A program made the translations under genes and the position numbers. 64,000 nt of DNA, from the NCBI RefSeq assembly GCF_026212465.1, contig NC_080052.1:18329141-18393140 (forward strand), read 5' to 3'. A model generated the notes under the pieces. That model was not told the DNA's origin. It worked only from the letters and a program-made list of their open reading frames with translations, and ran no database searches. This DNA comes from Amaranthus tricolor. Lineage: Eukaryota > Streptophyta > Magnoliopsida > Caryophyllales > Amaranthaceae. Below are positions 53,640 through 64,000 of the stretch, one piece after another. Each line of letters starts with the position of its first letter. Within the stretch, counting starts at the first letter, position 1.

Positions 53640-53935
53640 TCATGAACATAGTTCTTCTAGAACATTGAAATTTTGCTAAAGAATTATTAGTTATGATGAC
53701 TAAAATAAATAAGTTATACACATAATTCTTCTAACAAATTGAGATTTTGTTAAAGAATCATGATTTCATAAAAACTACATCAACTAAAAGTATGAACACA
53801 ATCCTTTTACCAAATTGAATTTTTATTAAAGGATTATGATTTCTTGAAAAACTATATTAACTAAAACATAAACATAATCCCTTCTAACAAAATAAAATTT
53901 TGTTAAAAAAATATGAACTCAAATAAAAAGTATAC
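53640..53935. repeat. Tandem repeat, about 75-bp unit, 4 degenerate copies
   Basis: Each unit has ACATAATTCTTCTAACAAAT, then GAAATTTTGTTAAAGAAT, with AACTAAAA near the end. A further partial unit is at 56018-56040 (GAACATAATTCTTCTAACA), on the far side of the Helitron-like and tRNA-like segment, which suggests that segment was inserted into this array. Confidence 0.75.
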
Positions 53936-54065
53936 ATTATACTAAAAAGCTTGAAAAATTCCAAGTGTCACAATTAAAGAGAATTTTGCCAAATAAAACT
54001 CAATTATTGGCTAAAGAAAAATGAGATAACATTTAATCTTGAGCAATATCTCTACCATTAAAGTA

Positions 54066-54298
54066 TCTTTGCCTAGCATTTATTTATAGTTGAATTGAGT
54101 AAATTACATAATATAATATATGTATAATATATTGCTGTTAATTTTCAAAATTATGGGATAATTTTATACATATAACTTTCAAAATTGAGTATTTTTACTA
54201 CATAATATCTCTGGCTTTATTTTTAAAATATCATATGTTTATATATATTGATGTTAAAATAATTGTGCATTGCACGGGTTTCTACACTACTATTAAAT
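54066..54298 (+). mobile_element. Helitron-like 3' segment, copy 1
   Basis: Similar to 55790-56003 throughout (ATTGAGTAAATTAC, TTTCAAAATTGAGTATTT, ACATAATATCT). It ends in a GTGCATTGCAC palindrome followed by GGGTTTCTACACTACT. The palindrome plus a near-CTAGT end is typical of plant Helitrons. Here the terminal motif has decayed to CTACT. Confidence 0.5.
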
Positions 54299-54329
54299 AA
54301 TTAGTTAATTTATTAATAATTATCAATTA

Positions 54330-54402
54330 GCGAGGATAGCTCAGTTGGGAGAGCGTGAGATTGAAGCTTTGAAGGTTGCGTGTTCAATCCACGCTCATCG
54401 CA
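54330..54402 (+). tRNA. tRNA-Phe(GAA)-like sequence, probably a pseudogene
   Basis: The 73-nt sequence starts GCGAGGATAGCTCAGTTGGG and ends CCACGCTCATCGCA, matching plant nuclear tRNA-Phe in order. The D-arm is intact, the anticodon loop is TTGAAGC with anticodon GAA, and the T-arm is GTGTTCAATCC. Faults are one acceptor-stem mismatch, a G-G mismatch in the anticodon stem and an A for G in box B (TTCAA for TTCGA). A T-rich run follows, as for a polymerase III terminator. It lies beside Helitron-like sequence and has a decayed sister at 55658, so it is more likely a mobile tRNA-derived copy than a working gene. Confidence 0.6.
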
Positions 54403-55384
54403 TTTTTTTTTAATTTTTTAAAATTATAGATATTTTTTTTTTTCAATTTTTAAAATTTTTTAAAATTTATCTAATAAATACTAAATTTTATGTGTTGACC
54501 ATAATATGAGTAAATTCTTTCAAAAAGTAGTGTATTTTACTATTTTGAATTCGATAAAAGTTTTTGTAATTGATTTGTATAAATTAAGAAACTTAAATTT
54601 TAAGAAATAAATTTTACATTATAGTTATATTTCATTATACTCTGAACCGTTGTATACATTATGTATATTGTATCATATTTTGCCTTGTGCACACATGAGA
54701 TTGTAAAAATTTAGTTCATGACAAACACAAATCACAGCAGAAGACAAAAATTTGATTATACATTTAATATAATTACATTTATACTTTTATTTTTTTATTT
54801 TGAATAAAAGAACAAATGGTTTGTAACTAGAGTGTACAATACGAAATTATGAGTTTTTTTTAATAAAAATAGCATATCATATTTTGCTAACAAAAATAAC
54901 TACTATTAATAACACATTTTAAAATCAAATACAAAACATAAATATGTAAAATTATTTTATAATAGTTTAAACAAAATAGATAATTTTTTCTCATAAAAAA
55001 TATAAGTGACTTATATAAAGATAATCATATCATAATTAAGCATCGCATTTAAGTAACCAATAGTATAAATAATAAAAATAAATCCAAATAAAAATATATT
55101 ATGTTTGAACCATCTCAAAATATTCAATACACTAAGTAATACTCGTTTAATAAATAAAATAAAATGATTTTATAAATAACTGAAATAAAAAAATATGATT
55201 TTCTACACATTGAATGATGTGACCTAAAAAGTAAAAAAACATTCAATATGAATAATATTATACTCAGATTAGAAACTAATAAAGTCAAACATAATCGTAA
55301 TAAAAATGATATCATCATTGAATTTTATAGGGAACATTTTTAATAAGGAAGCGACACGTAAAAAATTTTAAAAGGTGATCATGT
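54403..55384. other. AT-rich repeat-derived DNA, no gene seen
   Basis: The first 80 bp (T-rich, AAAATTTTTTAAAATTTAT) also follow the second tRNA-like copy. The rest has no coding frame or bounded element. It lies between two Helitron-like ends. Confidence 0.45.
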
Positions 55385-55425
55385 CAGCAGTTTTGTTTTA
55401 GTATAATTACAGTTATAGATATAGA
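55385..55425 (-). mobile_element. Helitron-like 5' terminus (minus strand)
   Basis: On the minus strand TCTATAACTGTAATTATACT is followed by AAAACAAAACTGCTGACATG, a pattern common at 5' ends of plant Helitrons (TC start, CTGACATG nearby). A related end is at 58853-58905. Pairing with a specific 3' end was not possible. Confidence 0.35.
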
Positions 55426-55657
55426 TAGATTTTCATAATATCACTCTTTTAAATTTTAAATAGTTTACAAACTTATGGCATAGACTGAGATCGAACTTAT
55501 ATTAAAAAAATAATATATGATAAATTGAAATAACACTAATTTCTCAACCTTTTATGATTTTTAATAATAGATAATCTATCATTTATATTAAAATTTCATT
55601 ATATACAACTATTGATATAAAAATCTATATAAAATAGTTATAAATAATTATTAATTG

Positions 55658-55730
55658 GCAGGGATAACTCAGTTAGAAGAACATCAGAATAAAAATCTAA
55701 AGGTCGCGTGTTCGATCCACGCTCATAGCA
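55658..55730 (+). pseudogene. tRNA-Phe-like pseudogene
   Basis: The 73-nt sequence from GCAGGGATAACTCAGTTAGA to TCCACGCTCATAGCA follows tRNA-Phe. It has several acceptor mismatches, a damaged D-arm and an anticodon loop ATAAAAA in place of CTGAAGA. The T-arm GTGTTCGATCC is intact. Flanks of about 25 bp upstream (ATAATTATTAATTG) and 80 bp downstream resemble those of the copy at 54330, so both arose by duplication of a larger unit. Confidence 0.75.
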
Positions 55731-55789
55731 TTTTTTAAATTTTTAAAAATTATAAATATTTATTTCTAACTTTGTAATTTTTTAAAATT

Positions 55790-56003
55790 TATTTATAATT
55801 AAATTGAGTAAGTTAGAGAATATAATATACTCCATAATATATTGTTTATAGTTTTTCAAAATTAAGAGGTAATTGTATACAAATAAATGTCAAAATTGAG
55901 TATTTCTAATACATAATATCTTTGAGTTTATTTTTTAATATTATATGTTTATACATGTCGATGCTAAAAAAATCGTGCATTGTACGGGTTTGTACACTAG
56001 TTA
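55790..56003 (+). mobile_element. Helitron-like 3' segment, copy 2
   Basis: Sister of 54066-54298. It ends with GTGCATTGTACGGG, then TTTGTACACTAGT followed by T, that is, a palindrome about 10 bp before a CTAGT end with a T after it, as in Helitrons. Here the tRNA-Phe-like sequence lies directly upstream in the same unit. Confidence 0.6.
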
Positions 56004-56009
56004 TATTAA

Positions 56010-57439
56010 TAAAAGGTATGAACATAATTCTTCTAACAACCAGAAACTTTACAGCTTTTTATTTAATGAGTAATCCATAACATCAAGACACCACTATACT
56101 TCATATTATTAAATGAGTAATCCATAAAAATTCAATGCTCTTTAATTCCAAAAACATCTAGAAAATCTGACTAGCTTCACCACTGCGTCCGAAAAGCATC
56201 AATTACCTTGGGTACCAAATTTTATAATTTTTAACACTCGTTTGCCATTTTTAATTAATTTTAGCATTTAAGCGACTTTTAATTCAATCGAGAGCGAAAC
56301 AAAGAACGAAACGTATCCTAACCACGAAGGCATGAGGCGCGCCTCCCAAGATAGATTATATTTTGTCCAAAAGTTTTTTAATTAACTCTTTTAATCTCAT
56401 TTCCTAATTCAACGAATTTCAACCACAATGCAAAAACCTTTAACATAACGACACACGTTATCACCCTTTATTCAAAATAATTAAATCAACCAGTAATTAT
56501 AAATAATTTTATAAAACCGAATATATATAATTCTAGCTCCATTTTCATATTTTCAATTACAACTTCATATTTTATACTTATATAACATATATCAATCAAA
56601 ATCCTTAGAAACCCAAAACATAAAAATTGCTACAATGACGATTCTCAATAACATATCTAGTACACATATAACCTTATTTTCTAATCATCTCATCACCCAT
56701 TTTCTTTTAAATCTTTACTCATGAAAAACCTATTTTTAGATTGATGATATGTATACAAAATTTCATCATCATATAAAATCATAAAACAAAAATATAAAAA
56801 TACTTTTAATGACATGTTTAATCTATTTCTTTCTATGTATTCAAATAAAAACTTGAACTTAATTTTGTTAATAAATTGAAATTTTGTTAAAAGAATTATA
56901 AATCATAAAGACTTACAAATCAAGAATCAAAGGCTTAAATTAGAACACTGAACAATTCAACACTAAATCTTGAATTTTTGTTTCTGTTTTCTCTCCTATC
57001 TCTCTTTTGGCCGAAAATTATGAACAAAATAGAGTGATTTTTCTGATTTTTTTTTGGCTTCAATAACTCCTTCATATGCTAAGTTAATTGCCTCATAATG
57101 CCAAAGTTAAATGCCCAAGTTAAATGCCTAGATTAATTACTCATGTTAATGCCTAAGTTAAATGCAGTTTAGGGAGGAGTTACATGAACTCCTCCACGTA
57201 CACTCCAACCAGCCAAACCCTTCAAATGGCCTTTATTTGTTTTTTAATTTAATTAATTGATTGTTTGATTTAATTGTAAGACGTAAAAACTGCTACGTGA
57301 TAAACTTATTACACGAGTAAACGCGCGCATAAGAAAAAATTAAACGATGACGATTAAAATGTACATACTTATACATTTTAATTGACTAAAAATATGTTAA
57401 ATAATTATTTATTAGATGATATATTTACGGGGTGTTACA
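56010..57439 (-). repeat. Second Tekay-like LTR copy (partial)
   Basis: The minus-strand LTR start TGTAACACCCCGTAAATATA lies at 57439. The body aligns with 49700-50156 and 53444-53930 (GGGTACCAAATTTTATAATT, TTTATTCAAAATAATTAAAT). The left part is missing. Flanking bases (ATGTC) do not match those left of 43596 (ATTTT), so it need not be the partner of that LTR. Confidence 0.65.
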
Positions 57440-57942
57440 ATGTCACATGGAATTTTCCAATACTTTTAGTTAATTGTATGATAAATCTAGGGCTTACATT
57501 TTCCATGGATTAGCCTTTTACATTGAAAAAGGTGACGGTGCTTAGCTTATTGCCAACCTCTTGTATAGTTTCTTTTTATTATAAGTAACATTAGTTATAA
57601 TAACTAAATAGATTCCCGTGACAAGTACAGTTTATGAATTATTTAAATAGAAAATTATTAATTTAATGTATGTAATTAAGTTATTATATGACTCCTAAAT
57701 CATATTGAAATTATTAATTAATTTGTTTTAAAAGTTGTAAAAGTATTACTATTAGATTGAGATATATATTACTAATATAAATAAAACATAATTATAAAAT
57801 CATGCACTAAACAATATAGATCATAAGTAATTACATAAAAATAATAGAAAATTTCAACACTTAAAAAATTAATATAAATAATAATATAAATGTTTAATGT
57901 ATTTGTAAAACCTTCAAATAAGTTTTCAGCATAAAAAACATA
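57440..57942. other. AT-rich intergenic DNA, no gene seen
   Basis: No coding region or bounded element is recognised. Confidence 0.5.
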
Positions 57943-58357
57943 CTTCCTTCATTCCTTAAAGAAGTTCCCAGTTGCCATTTTGGGTGTTCCATTTGTTGTT
58001 CTTCTTTTTATTTATGTCAAAAATTTTGAACAAAAATAATCTTATTTATCCTAATTTAATATTTTAATAATACTTTTGGTCCACACATGTTTTCCACTAA
58101 CTTTATTTTAATATTTTTATATTCTTTATGGTCCCAATATGTTTTCCACTAACTTTATAAAAATATTTTTTATTAGTCGTGGTCTCCATATTTTTTCCAC
58201 TATTTTTTATTTAATGTTTTTTAATGTTTATGGTCTCCAATTTTCCTCCATTAAATTTATTATTTAATAAAGCAATATGTCTATTATTTAAAAGATTATA
58301 TTTTTCTTAATTCCCGTAAACATTACTTGTGGGAACTTCATTAAGGAACAGAGGGAG
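57943..58357. mobile_element. Stowaway-like MITE
   Basis: The left end CTTCCTTCATTCCTTAAAGA (continuing AGTTCCCA) matches the inverse of the right end CTCCCTCTGTTCCTTAATGA (continuing AGTTCCCAC). Left flank is TA; right flank is TG, one substitution from TA. The interior is non-coding, with a repeated GGTC(C/T)CCA(A/T)ATGTTTTCCACTA motif. Confidence 0.82.
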
Positions 58358-58926
58358 TGTTTTTTTACTATAATAATCAACATATAATCTAATTTATTTA
58401 TTTATGTATTATAACTTTGACAAACGTAGGTGATAGAATTATCATTTGAATTTATTTTACCAACATCTTTTCCTTACTATTTACTTAAATAATTAATGTA
58501 TAATCAATTTGTTTTGTGTAATTTTTTAATATAGCCATGTAAGTAGTGTATATGACTATCTATAAAAAACTATATTAAAATTATTTTCTTTTCTTAATTT
58601 ATTACAAAAATATTTTAATGAAAATAAATTTTTTACATAAATAATTAATATTTCATCCGATAATTATCCATTGTAATTAAAAGATACTACATATTTTAAT
58701 TGATTGTATATGGTAAAAATTAGTAAATAAGATATAGTTTAAAAATCTTTTGTGTTAAACAAATCTAATCAGAAAGATATTACATGATATGCTAAAAAAA
58801 TATTTGCCTAATAAGAACATGAAAAGAGCGGAAAATTTTTTATTGTGAAGTCGACATGTATCCTAATTATTTCTTCATTAGTATATTATATAGATAGATA
58901 GATAGATAATAATTTAATTTATAATA

Positions 58927-58959
<33 letters not shown>

Positions 58960-60682
58960 TGCTAATTAGAATATAAAAAATTAAACCTTACTAAACTGCC
59001 ATTTCCCTTCCCTTATCTTCTTAATTCATTCAAATTCCCTTATCTGTTTCAGAATTGCAGACCCAAGCATGGTTATCATTATCCTATTTCTATGACTTTA
59101 CGATCTAAAAATGGACAAGCTATCCAGATCTTGAGTAAGAAAATGGTAGGAAGGTATGATCCTATCAAGACGAAGAATAAGGGTAATAGAAATAATAAGA
59201 TCATTACACAATCTTGTGATTTGATCCCACAAGGATAGACTCAATCATAAAAATTCTTAGAATCTAGCTTTCACTAACATATAAATCTTAGTTAAATATA
59301 TATCACCATTACAATTATGAAAATTAATGCACAAACTGATTTACAATTCATAAATAATTAGAAAAGTATTCATTTTAATCAAATAAAAGATGAAGTCAAA
59401 TAAATCTTTGTTTCCAGCTCAAAACCCTATGAATGAACTAAAATGAACAAATATGGCTGATAATCAATTATCATATAGCATATGATTAGGCCTCTCAAAT
59501 GGTCAGTCAGTTGAAAAATCCTAATTCCTACACTGTAAATTGAAAAACTTTTAAACTTTTTTTTTAAATACATAGGTATCACGTGCTATTAAAGGCTTAG
59601 GTGTACATCTGCCTATGACCAGACCTCTCAAATGGTCAGTCAGTTGAATTTTGGATCAGGTTAATTTTGATGGGGACAATTTTGAGTTTGGATCATTTTG
59701 GGTCGAATTTATTTCAGATTGAATCATCTAAGGTTTAGATTTAGTTTGAGTTCATCCAACGGGTCAAGAAGTTTATATAATTTTTTTTCTGATTATTTAT
59801 TTTTAAAATAATATATTATAGTTTTATTTAGAAGAAATATTTTTATATAAAAGAGACCTATAGACCAATTTTAAGGTTACAATAAAGATATATTAATTTA
59901 AAAATAAAAGAATTAACTAAAAATATAGTGTGTCCCAACAAAAAATAATGACGTGGAACTAAATATGTTGGTACATAACTAAAGACCGGTCAAATGGATT
60001 TGAGTTTTGGTCGGGTTTGACTTAATTTTTTGGCATTTTTGGTCTGCTCATTTTTAAATTACGGGTTAAATATTACAGATAATGGCTCAATAAATCTTAA
60101 TCAGATTTCGGATCAAGTTTAAATTGGGTCAAAATTAAACAGATTTATCCTCTACACATCAAATTAATATATTCACTACAGACCAAATTAATACTTACAT
60201 GTGCCAAAATGAGACTAATGTAGTGCAAAACTCATAAAATTATATCTACATGATATCCCTACTCCCATCCTTTCCTTTCCTTTTAAATCTTTATGTAAAC
60301 AAAGTGCTATTAACTCTCTTTTTCTCTCTCAAGTTGATTTATATTTAGTTTTAGTCTTTTTCAATAATTTTGTCCCGTTTTTATTTTTAGAAATGATCCC
60401 CACAACTTTGACAAATCCGTACTCTCTATATTCTTTCCTATCTATTAATAACCCCTCCAAGTTAATCCAACTCTACCAACTTTTTAATCTTTTCCCTTTT
60501 CAACTGTGGCAAAATGACAGTGACAAAGAAGTACTTCCTTCGTCCACGTGATTTTGTCTCGCCTATTATTTTAGTTTACCCCACTGAATATGTCTAAAAT
60601 TAATTTTGGACATGACTTCATATATAATTGCTTACTAAAACTTAAAATGTTTTCCTCTTTCAATATTAAAACGTACTACCAC
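58358..60682. other. AT-rich intergenic DNA with small repeats, no gene seen
   Basis: Contains a Helitron-like 5' end on the minus strand (58853-58905), GATA repeats (58892-58909) and a (TAA)n tract (58931-58959). It also holds a 25-bp exact direct repeat (59491-59515 and 59624-59648) and GGGTC/GGATCA-rich stretches (59640-59770, 59990-60140) like the termini of hAT-type MITEs. At 60533-60560 a single Stowaway-like end appears without a partner. No protein-coding frame is recognised. Confidence 0.5.
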
Positions 60683-63600
60683 TAGGGATGGCCACAGAGC
60701 GGGTTACTCGGAACCGAACCGGTCCCGAACTGCTTGGAACCGGAACCGAAATCGGAACCGTTCGCGACAGGTTTCGAACCGGCCCGAACCGCGGAACCGT
60801 GAAACCGCCGGAAAAAAGTGCATGAACCGGACCTAAGAACGGCGGGTTGGAACCGGAACCGGAACCGGTCCGGGTGAACCAGTCCAACGGTTCCATGGAA
60901 CCGGTCCGGGTGAACCGGCCCAACGGTTCCATGGAACCGGAACCGGGACCGGTCCGGGTGAACCAGCCCAGCGGTTCCATGGAACCGGAACCGGGAAACC
61001 AGCCGTTATACTAGCGGTTGCAAATTTTCCTATAATTACCCATCATTTTCATTCGCAACTCATCTCTTCTCCTACTCTCTCTACTTACTCTCTCTACTTA
61101 ATAACTTAATTACGCAATTATTCTCTTAATTACATAATTAGTCTTTTAATTATTTCTTAATTTAGTTAACTACATAATTAGTCTATTAATTATTTATTTA
61201 TTTATTAATTCTATTATTATTATTTCAATATTATCAATCATGTCTTCTTTTTTGAAAAAAGCCTCTAAAAAAGTTACTAAAGTGGCAAAATTATTGGGAG
61301 GTTCTAGCTCCAAAAGAAAGGCCACTTCAACTCCGTCGGTATCAACAACACCTTCGATTAGTAATTATAATTATGAACCAAATTATCCAGAAGGGTACGA
61401 CCAAGAATTACACAATTATGCAGAAGAAGTGGAAAGAGAAATACAAATTGATAAAGAAGAAGAACAAGAAGAGGAATCAACGACCCCTACTGGGATACAT
61501 ATATCTCGACAGTCATCAACAAGATCACATGAAGAACAACTACAACAACAACAACAAAGACAAGCTCGTGGTAAACGAGTCAATTTCCAAACTATCGGTT
61601 AGTTTATAATTTTATTCTTCAAATTGATTAAATTTTAAATTATTATTTATTTATATATTGTGGTATTTGAGTATGTCTTTATATTTAAATTTAGATGAAG
61701 ATGAACCAGTAAGACAACCTTTTCTGGCAATGCCACCTCCTAGTGGTAGAGCTGTTTCACATGTGTGGTCGTATTTTACAAAAGAACCAACCGACAATCC
61801 AGATGTTTTCTTATGCACTTGTCAAATTTGTGAAAGTCAAGGAGTAAAGCCCTTAGTTTCATACAATTTCGCCAGAGGTAAATACTTTTTCAGTTTTTTA
61901 TACATACATTATATATTCATATTTTATAAATCAAGAATATATTAAAAATTTATTTATTGTGTTTTGTGAATACGTGTTAGGTGGTGGTACGGGATCTTTT
62001 AACAAACATTTGGCAAAGAAGCATGGAATCACAAAAGAAACTCATGCAGCAAGCGGCAACGGGACCACAAGTGGAAGCCGACAGTGGGACATTCCCAGCA
62101 CAGTATGCCTTTTAAATATAATCGTAATGATATGATTGATGAATTTTCTAAGTATGTAATTTGTGATGAATTGCCATTTAACCATGGTGAAAGTAGGGCA
62201 TACGAGCGTTACACTAGAAAAACTTTGCAACCACAATATAGAGCAATCCCTAGGAGCACTCTTAAACGACGCACAATTAAATTATATGAAACAATGCGCT
62301 ATGAATTAGTAGAAATGTTTAAATCTTTTAATGGTAGGGTTAGCATAATAACTGATATTTGGTCTGCTCCCCCACATTTAGAATCTTATATGTGTGTAAC
62401 AGCACATTGGAAAGATCAAAATTGGATTATTCAAAAAAGAATAATTGCTTTTGAGGCAATGCTCGAAAGACATACGGGTGAAAACATAAAATACAGATTA
62501 GTAGAGATATGTAGAGAATGGACCTTATTAGATAAGATATTTTGTTGTTCTACCGATAATGCAACCGCTAACATTAAATGTATGGAACTTTTGTATAACG
62601 AACCTGCATTTAGTTTTATCCTTGGGGGTAGATTATTACACATACGTTGTTGTGCTCATATAGTAAACTTATCTTGCTAAGCAGGTATAAAACAATTAAG
62701 TGATTTATTAGATCCAATTAGAGACATAGTGAAGTGGCTTAGAATTGGACAGATAAAGAGACGATATAAGCAATTATGTGACCATTATCAACTAAAAAAA
62801 GTGTATTGGTCATTAGATACTCCTACATGTTGGGGCTCAACCAACGATTTATTAAGAAAAGCGATTGCTTATCATCCAGTTATAACACAACTTTATAGTG
62901 AGTGTACAGATAGCTATATAACTGATGACACATGGGAACTACCTATAGGTGTACATAAAATATTAGAAGCGTATGACCACGCAACTAAAATTTTTTCATA
63001 TGTTTACGAACCAAACATCCACTTAGTAATAAGTGAGTGTATTACTATTTTTTATCATCTTCTTAAACATACGCATGATGATACTAACCCATATTTAAAG
63101 CTGATTCTTGCAGATATGATGGATAAGTGGAAGACATATTTTACCGATTTTTCTTTTATTTATGGAATTGCAACCATTTTAGACCCATGTTTTAAGACAG
63201 AAGTCCTTACTAAAGTAATTGGATTTTACTACCAATCATTAGATCTCCCGCCTAGTGATGTACATAATTATGTTGGAACTTGTAAAAAACTTTTAGCAAA
63301 ACTTTATGATTACTATGCTAGTGTATATAACCCGAGTCGCGATACGTCTAGGCGTGCTAGCGTCTCGGCACGTCCCTCTTATTATAATTCTGTTATAGCT
63401 AATATAATGAGCCAAGATGATAGTTTTGTAAGATCATCTTCTTCTTCACTCTCCACTGCATATTTAGAATTGGATAATTATCTTAAACATCACTTTGAAA
63501 TTGACCAAGGTAGCTATAATATTTTAGAGTGGTGGAAAGAAAAATCTATAAAATTTCCCATATTATCGAGAATTGCAAAGGATATCCTTGCAATTCCTGC

Positions 63601-64000
63601 TTCTACGATTGCGTCGGAGTCTACTTTTAGTGCAGGTAGAAGAGTTTTAGACGAAAAGAGATCTCGTCTTGCTCCACATAGTATTCAAATATGTGTTTGC
63701 AGGAAAGATTGGGATCAAGCGGAGATTCGAACACAAGGACTAAGGAATGATGATGATCAAGAAGGCGATGATGATGATCCATGGATGATGATGGATACAT
63801 CTGCATCATCGTCAGGAGGAGAGTCAGCGGAAGCATCTAACCAACCAGATGATGATGACGAAGACGAATAGAATCAATCGGACAACGATAAATCAACATT
63901 CAACAACTACAAATAAAAGGTATGACAAAGAACTACGTGGGCTTTGAATCCTTCGGGATACGTAGACAGCTTAGTATTCCTTTGGGTACTAGGTTCAAGT
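60683..64000 (+). mobile_element. hAT-Ac element, right end beyond the window
   Basis: The left end TAGGGATGGCCACAGAGCGG is a typical hAT-Ac terminus. It is followed by about 300 bp of GGAACCGGAACCGG-type subterminal repeats, including three units of about 42 bp with GGTCCGGGTGAACC(A/G)G and CGGTTCCATGGAACCGG (60860-60990). These are probable transposase-binding sites. The transposase gene follows on the plus strand. No right terminus appears before the window ends, so size and target duplication are unknown. Confidence 0.88.
61240..63871 (+). pseudogene. hAT-Ac transposase, three exons, one frameshift and one stop
   Basis: Exons 61240-61597, 61695-61877 and 61981-63871 join at GT-AG sites in frame. 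Exon 1 encodes a basic, then acidic and Gln-rich N-terminus (MSSFLKKASKKVTKVAKLLG). Exons 2-3 form a BED zinc finger (VWSYFTKE, CTCQIC, HLAKKHG). A frameshift near 62085 follows; the frame then runs through the RNase H-like domain with Asp in ITDIWSAP, Asp in CSTDNATANI, the RCCAHIVNL motif, and Glu in ASESTFSAGRRV. The C-terminal dimerisation region (LDNYLKHHFE, EWWKEKS) is complete, with an acidic tail. A TAA at 62678 replaces what is probably a Gln codon. All catalytic residues survive, so decay is recent. Confidence 0.93.

Noticed and set aside
60666..60980. 104-codon minus-strand ORF rich in Gly, Pro and Arg
   Set aside because: It is a translation of the hAT subterminal GGAACCGG repeats.

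Overview
This is a plant nuclear genome window: very AT-rich, intron-containing, and built mostly of nested transposable elements around one conserved single-copy gene. The intron structure, a Cassandra-type solo LTR with 5S-like sequence, Tekay/copia LTR elements, Stowaway, hAT, CACTA, mariner-like and Helitron-like sequences, and tRNA-Phe-like copies all fit a eudicot. I cannot name the species. I see no prokaryotic or organellar genes.

Layout. 1-9289: intergenic DNA holding a decayed CACTA (tnp2) transposase on the minus strand, split by a 1474-bp non-autonomous hAT element with a perfect 8-bp target duplication. 9290-11329: a long-TIR hAT-like element containing a huge (TA)n tract and a LINE reverse-transcriptase fragment. 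13000-15734: a Stowaway MITE, a Cassandra solo LTR and a tandem-repeat MITE. 16209-24499 (minus): the one convincing host gene, SEC22, an ER-Golgi R-SNARE. Its five coding exons join in frame to 218 codons, with a 4.9-kb first coding intron full of repeats. 25000-29077: copia element A (plus), truncated in integrase. 29078-35945: a non-coding LTR element (minus, tRNA-iMet PBS) with one truncated LTR. 35946-40062: copia element B (minus), decayed, with a likely LTR. 40301-42916: a mariner-like element with a truncated transposase and a second ORF on the opposite strand. 43596-57439: a nest of Tekay-like gypsy LTRs. One young deletion derivative (43622-48660, TSD GAACC) sits inside an older LTR. 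A CACTA-like element (about 50157-53443) carrying a Ulp1-type protease fragment and two microsatellite-bounded MITEs sits in the same LTR, followed by Helitron-like ends and two tRNA-Phe-like copies. 57943-58357: a Stowaway-like MITE. 60683-window end: an hAT-Ac element whose three-exon transposase is nearly complete but has one frameshift and one in-frame stop.

How the parts work together: apart from SEC22 there is no host pathway here. The interest lies in element architecture: three TIR elements bounded on both sides by dinucleotide microsatellites, tRNA-Phe-like sequence linked to Helitron-like ends, a mariner-like element with an extra ORF, and LTR elements whose ends show deletions or rearrangement. 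Exon joins, domains and TSDs were worked out by eye. No alignment or database search was run.
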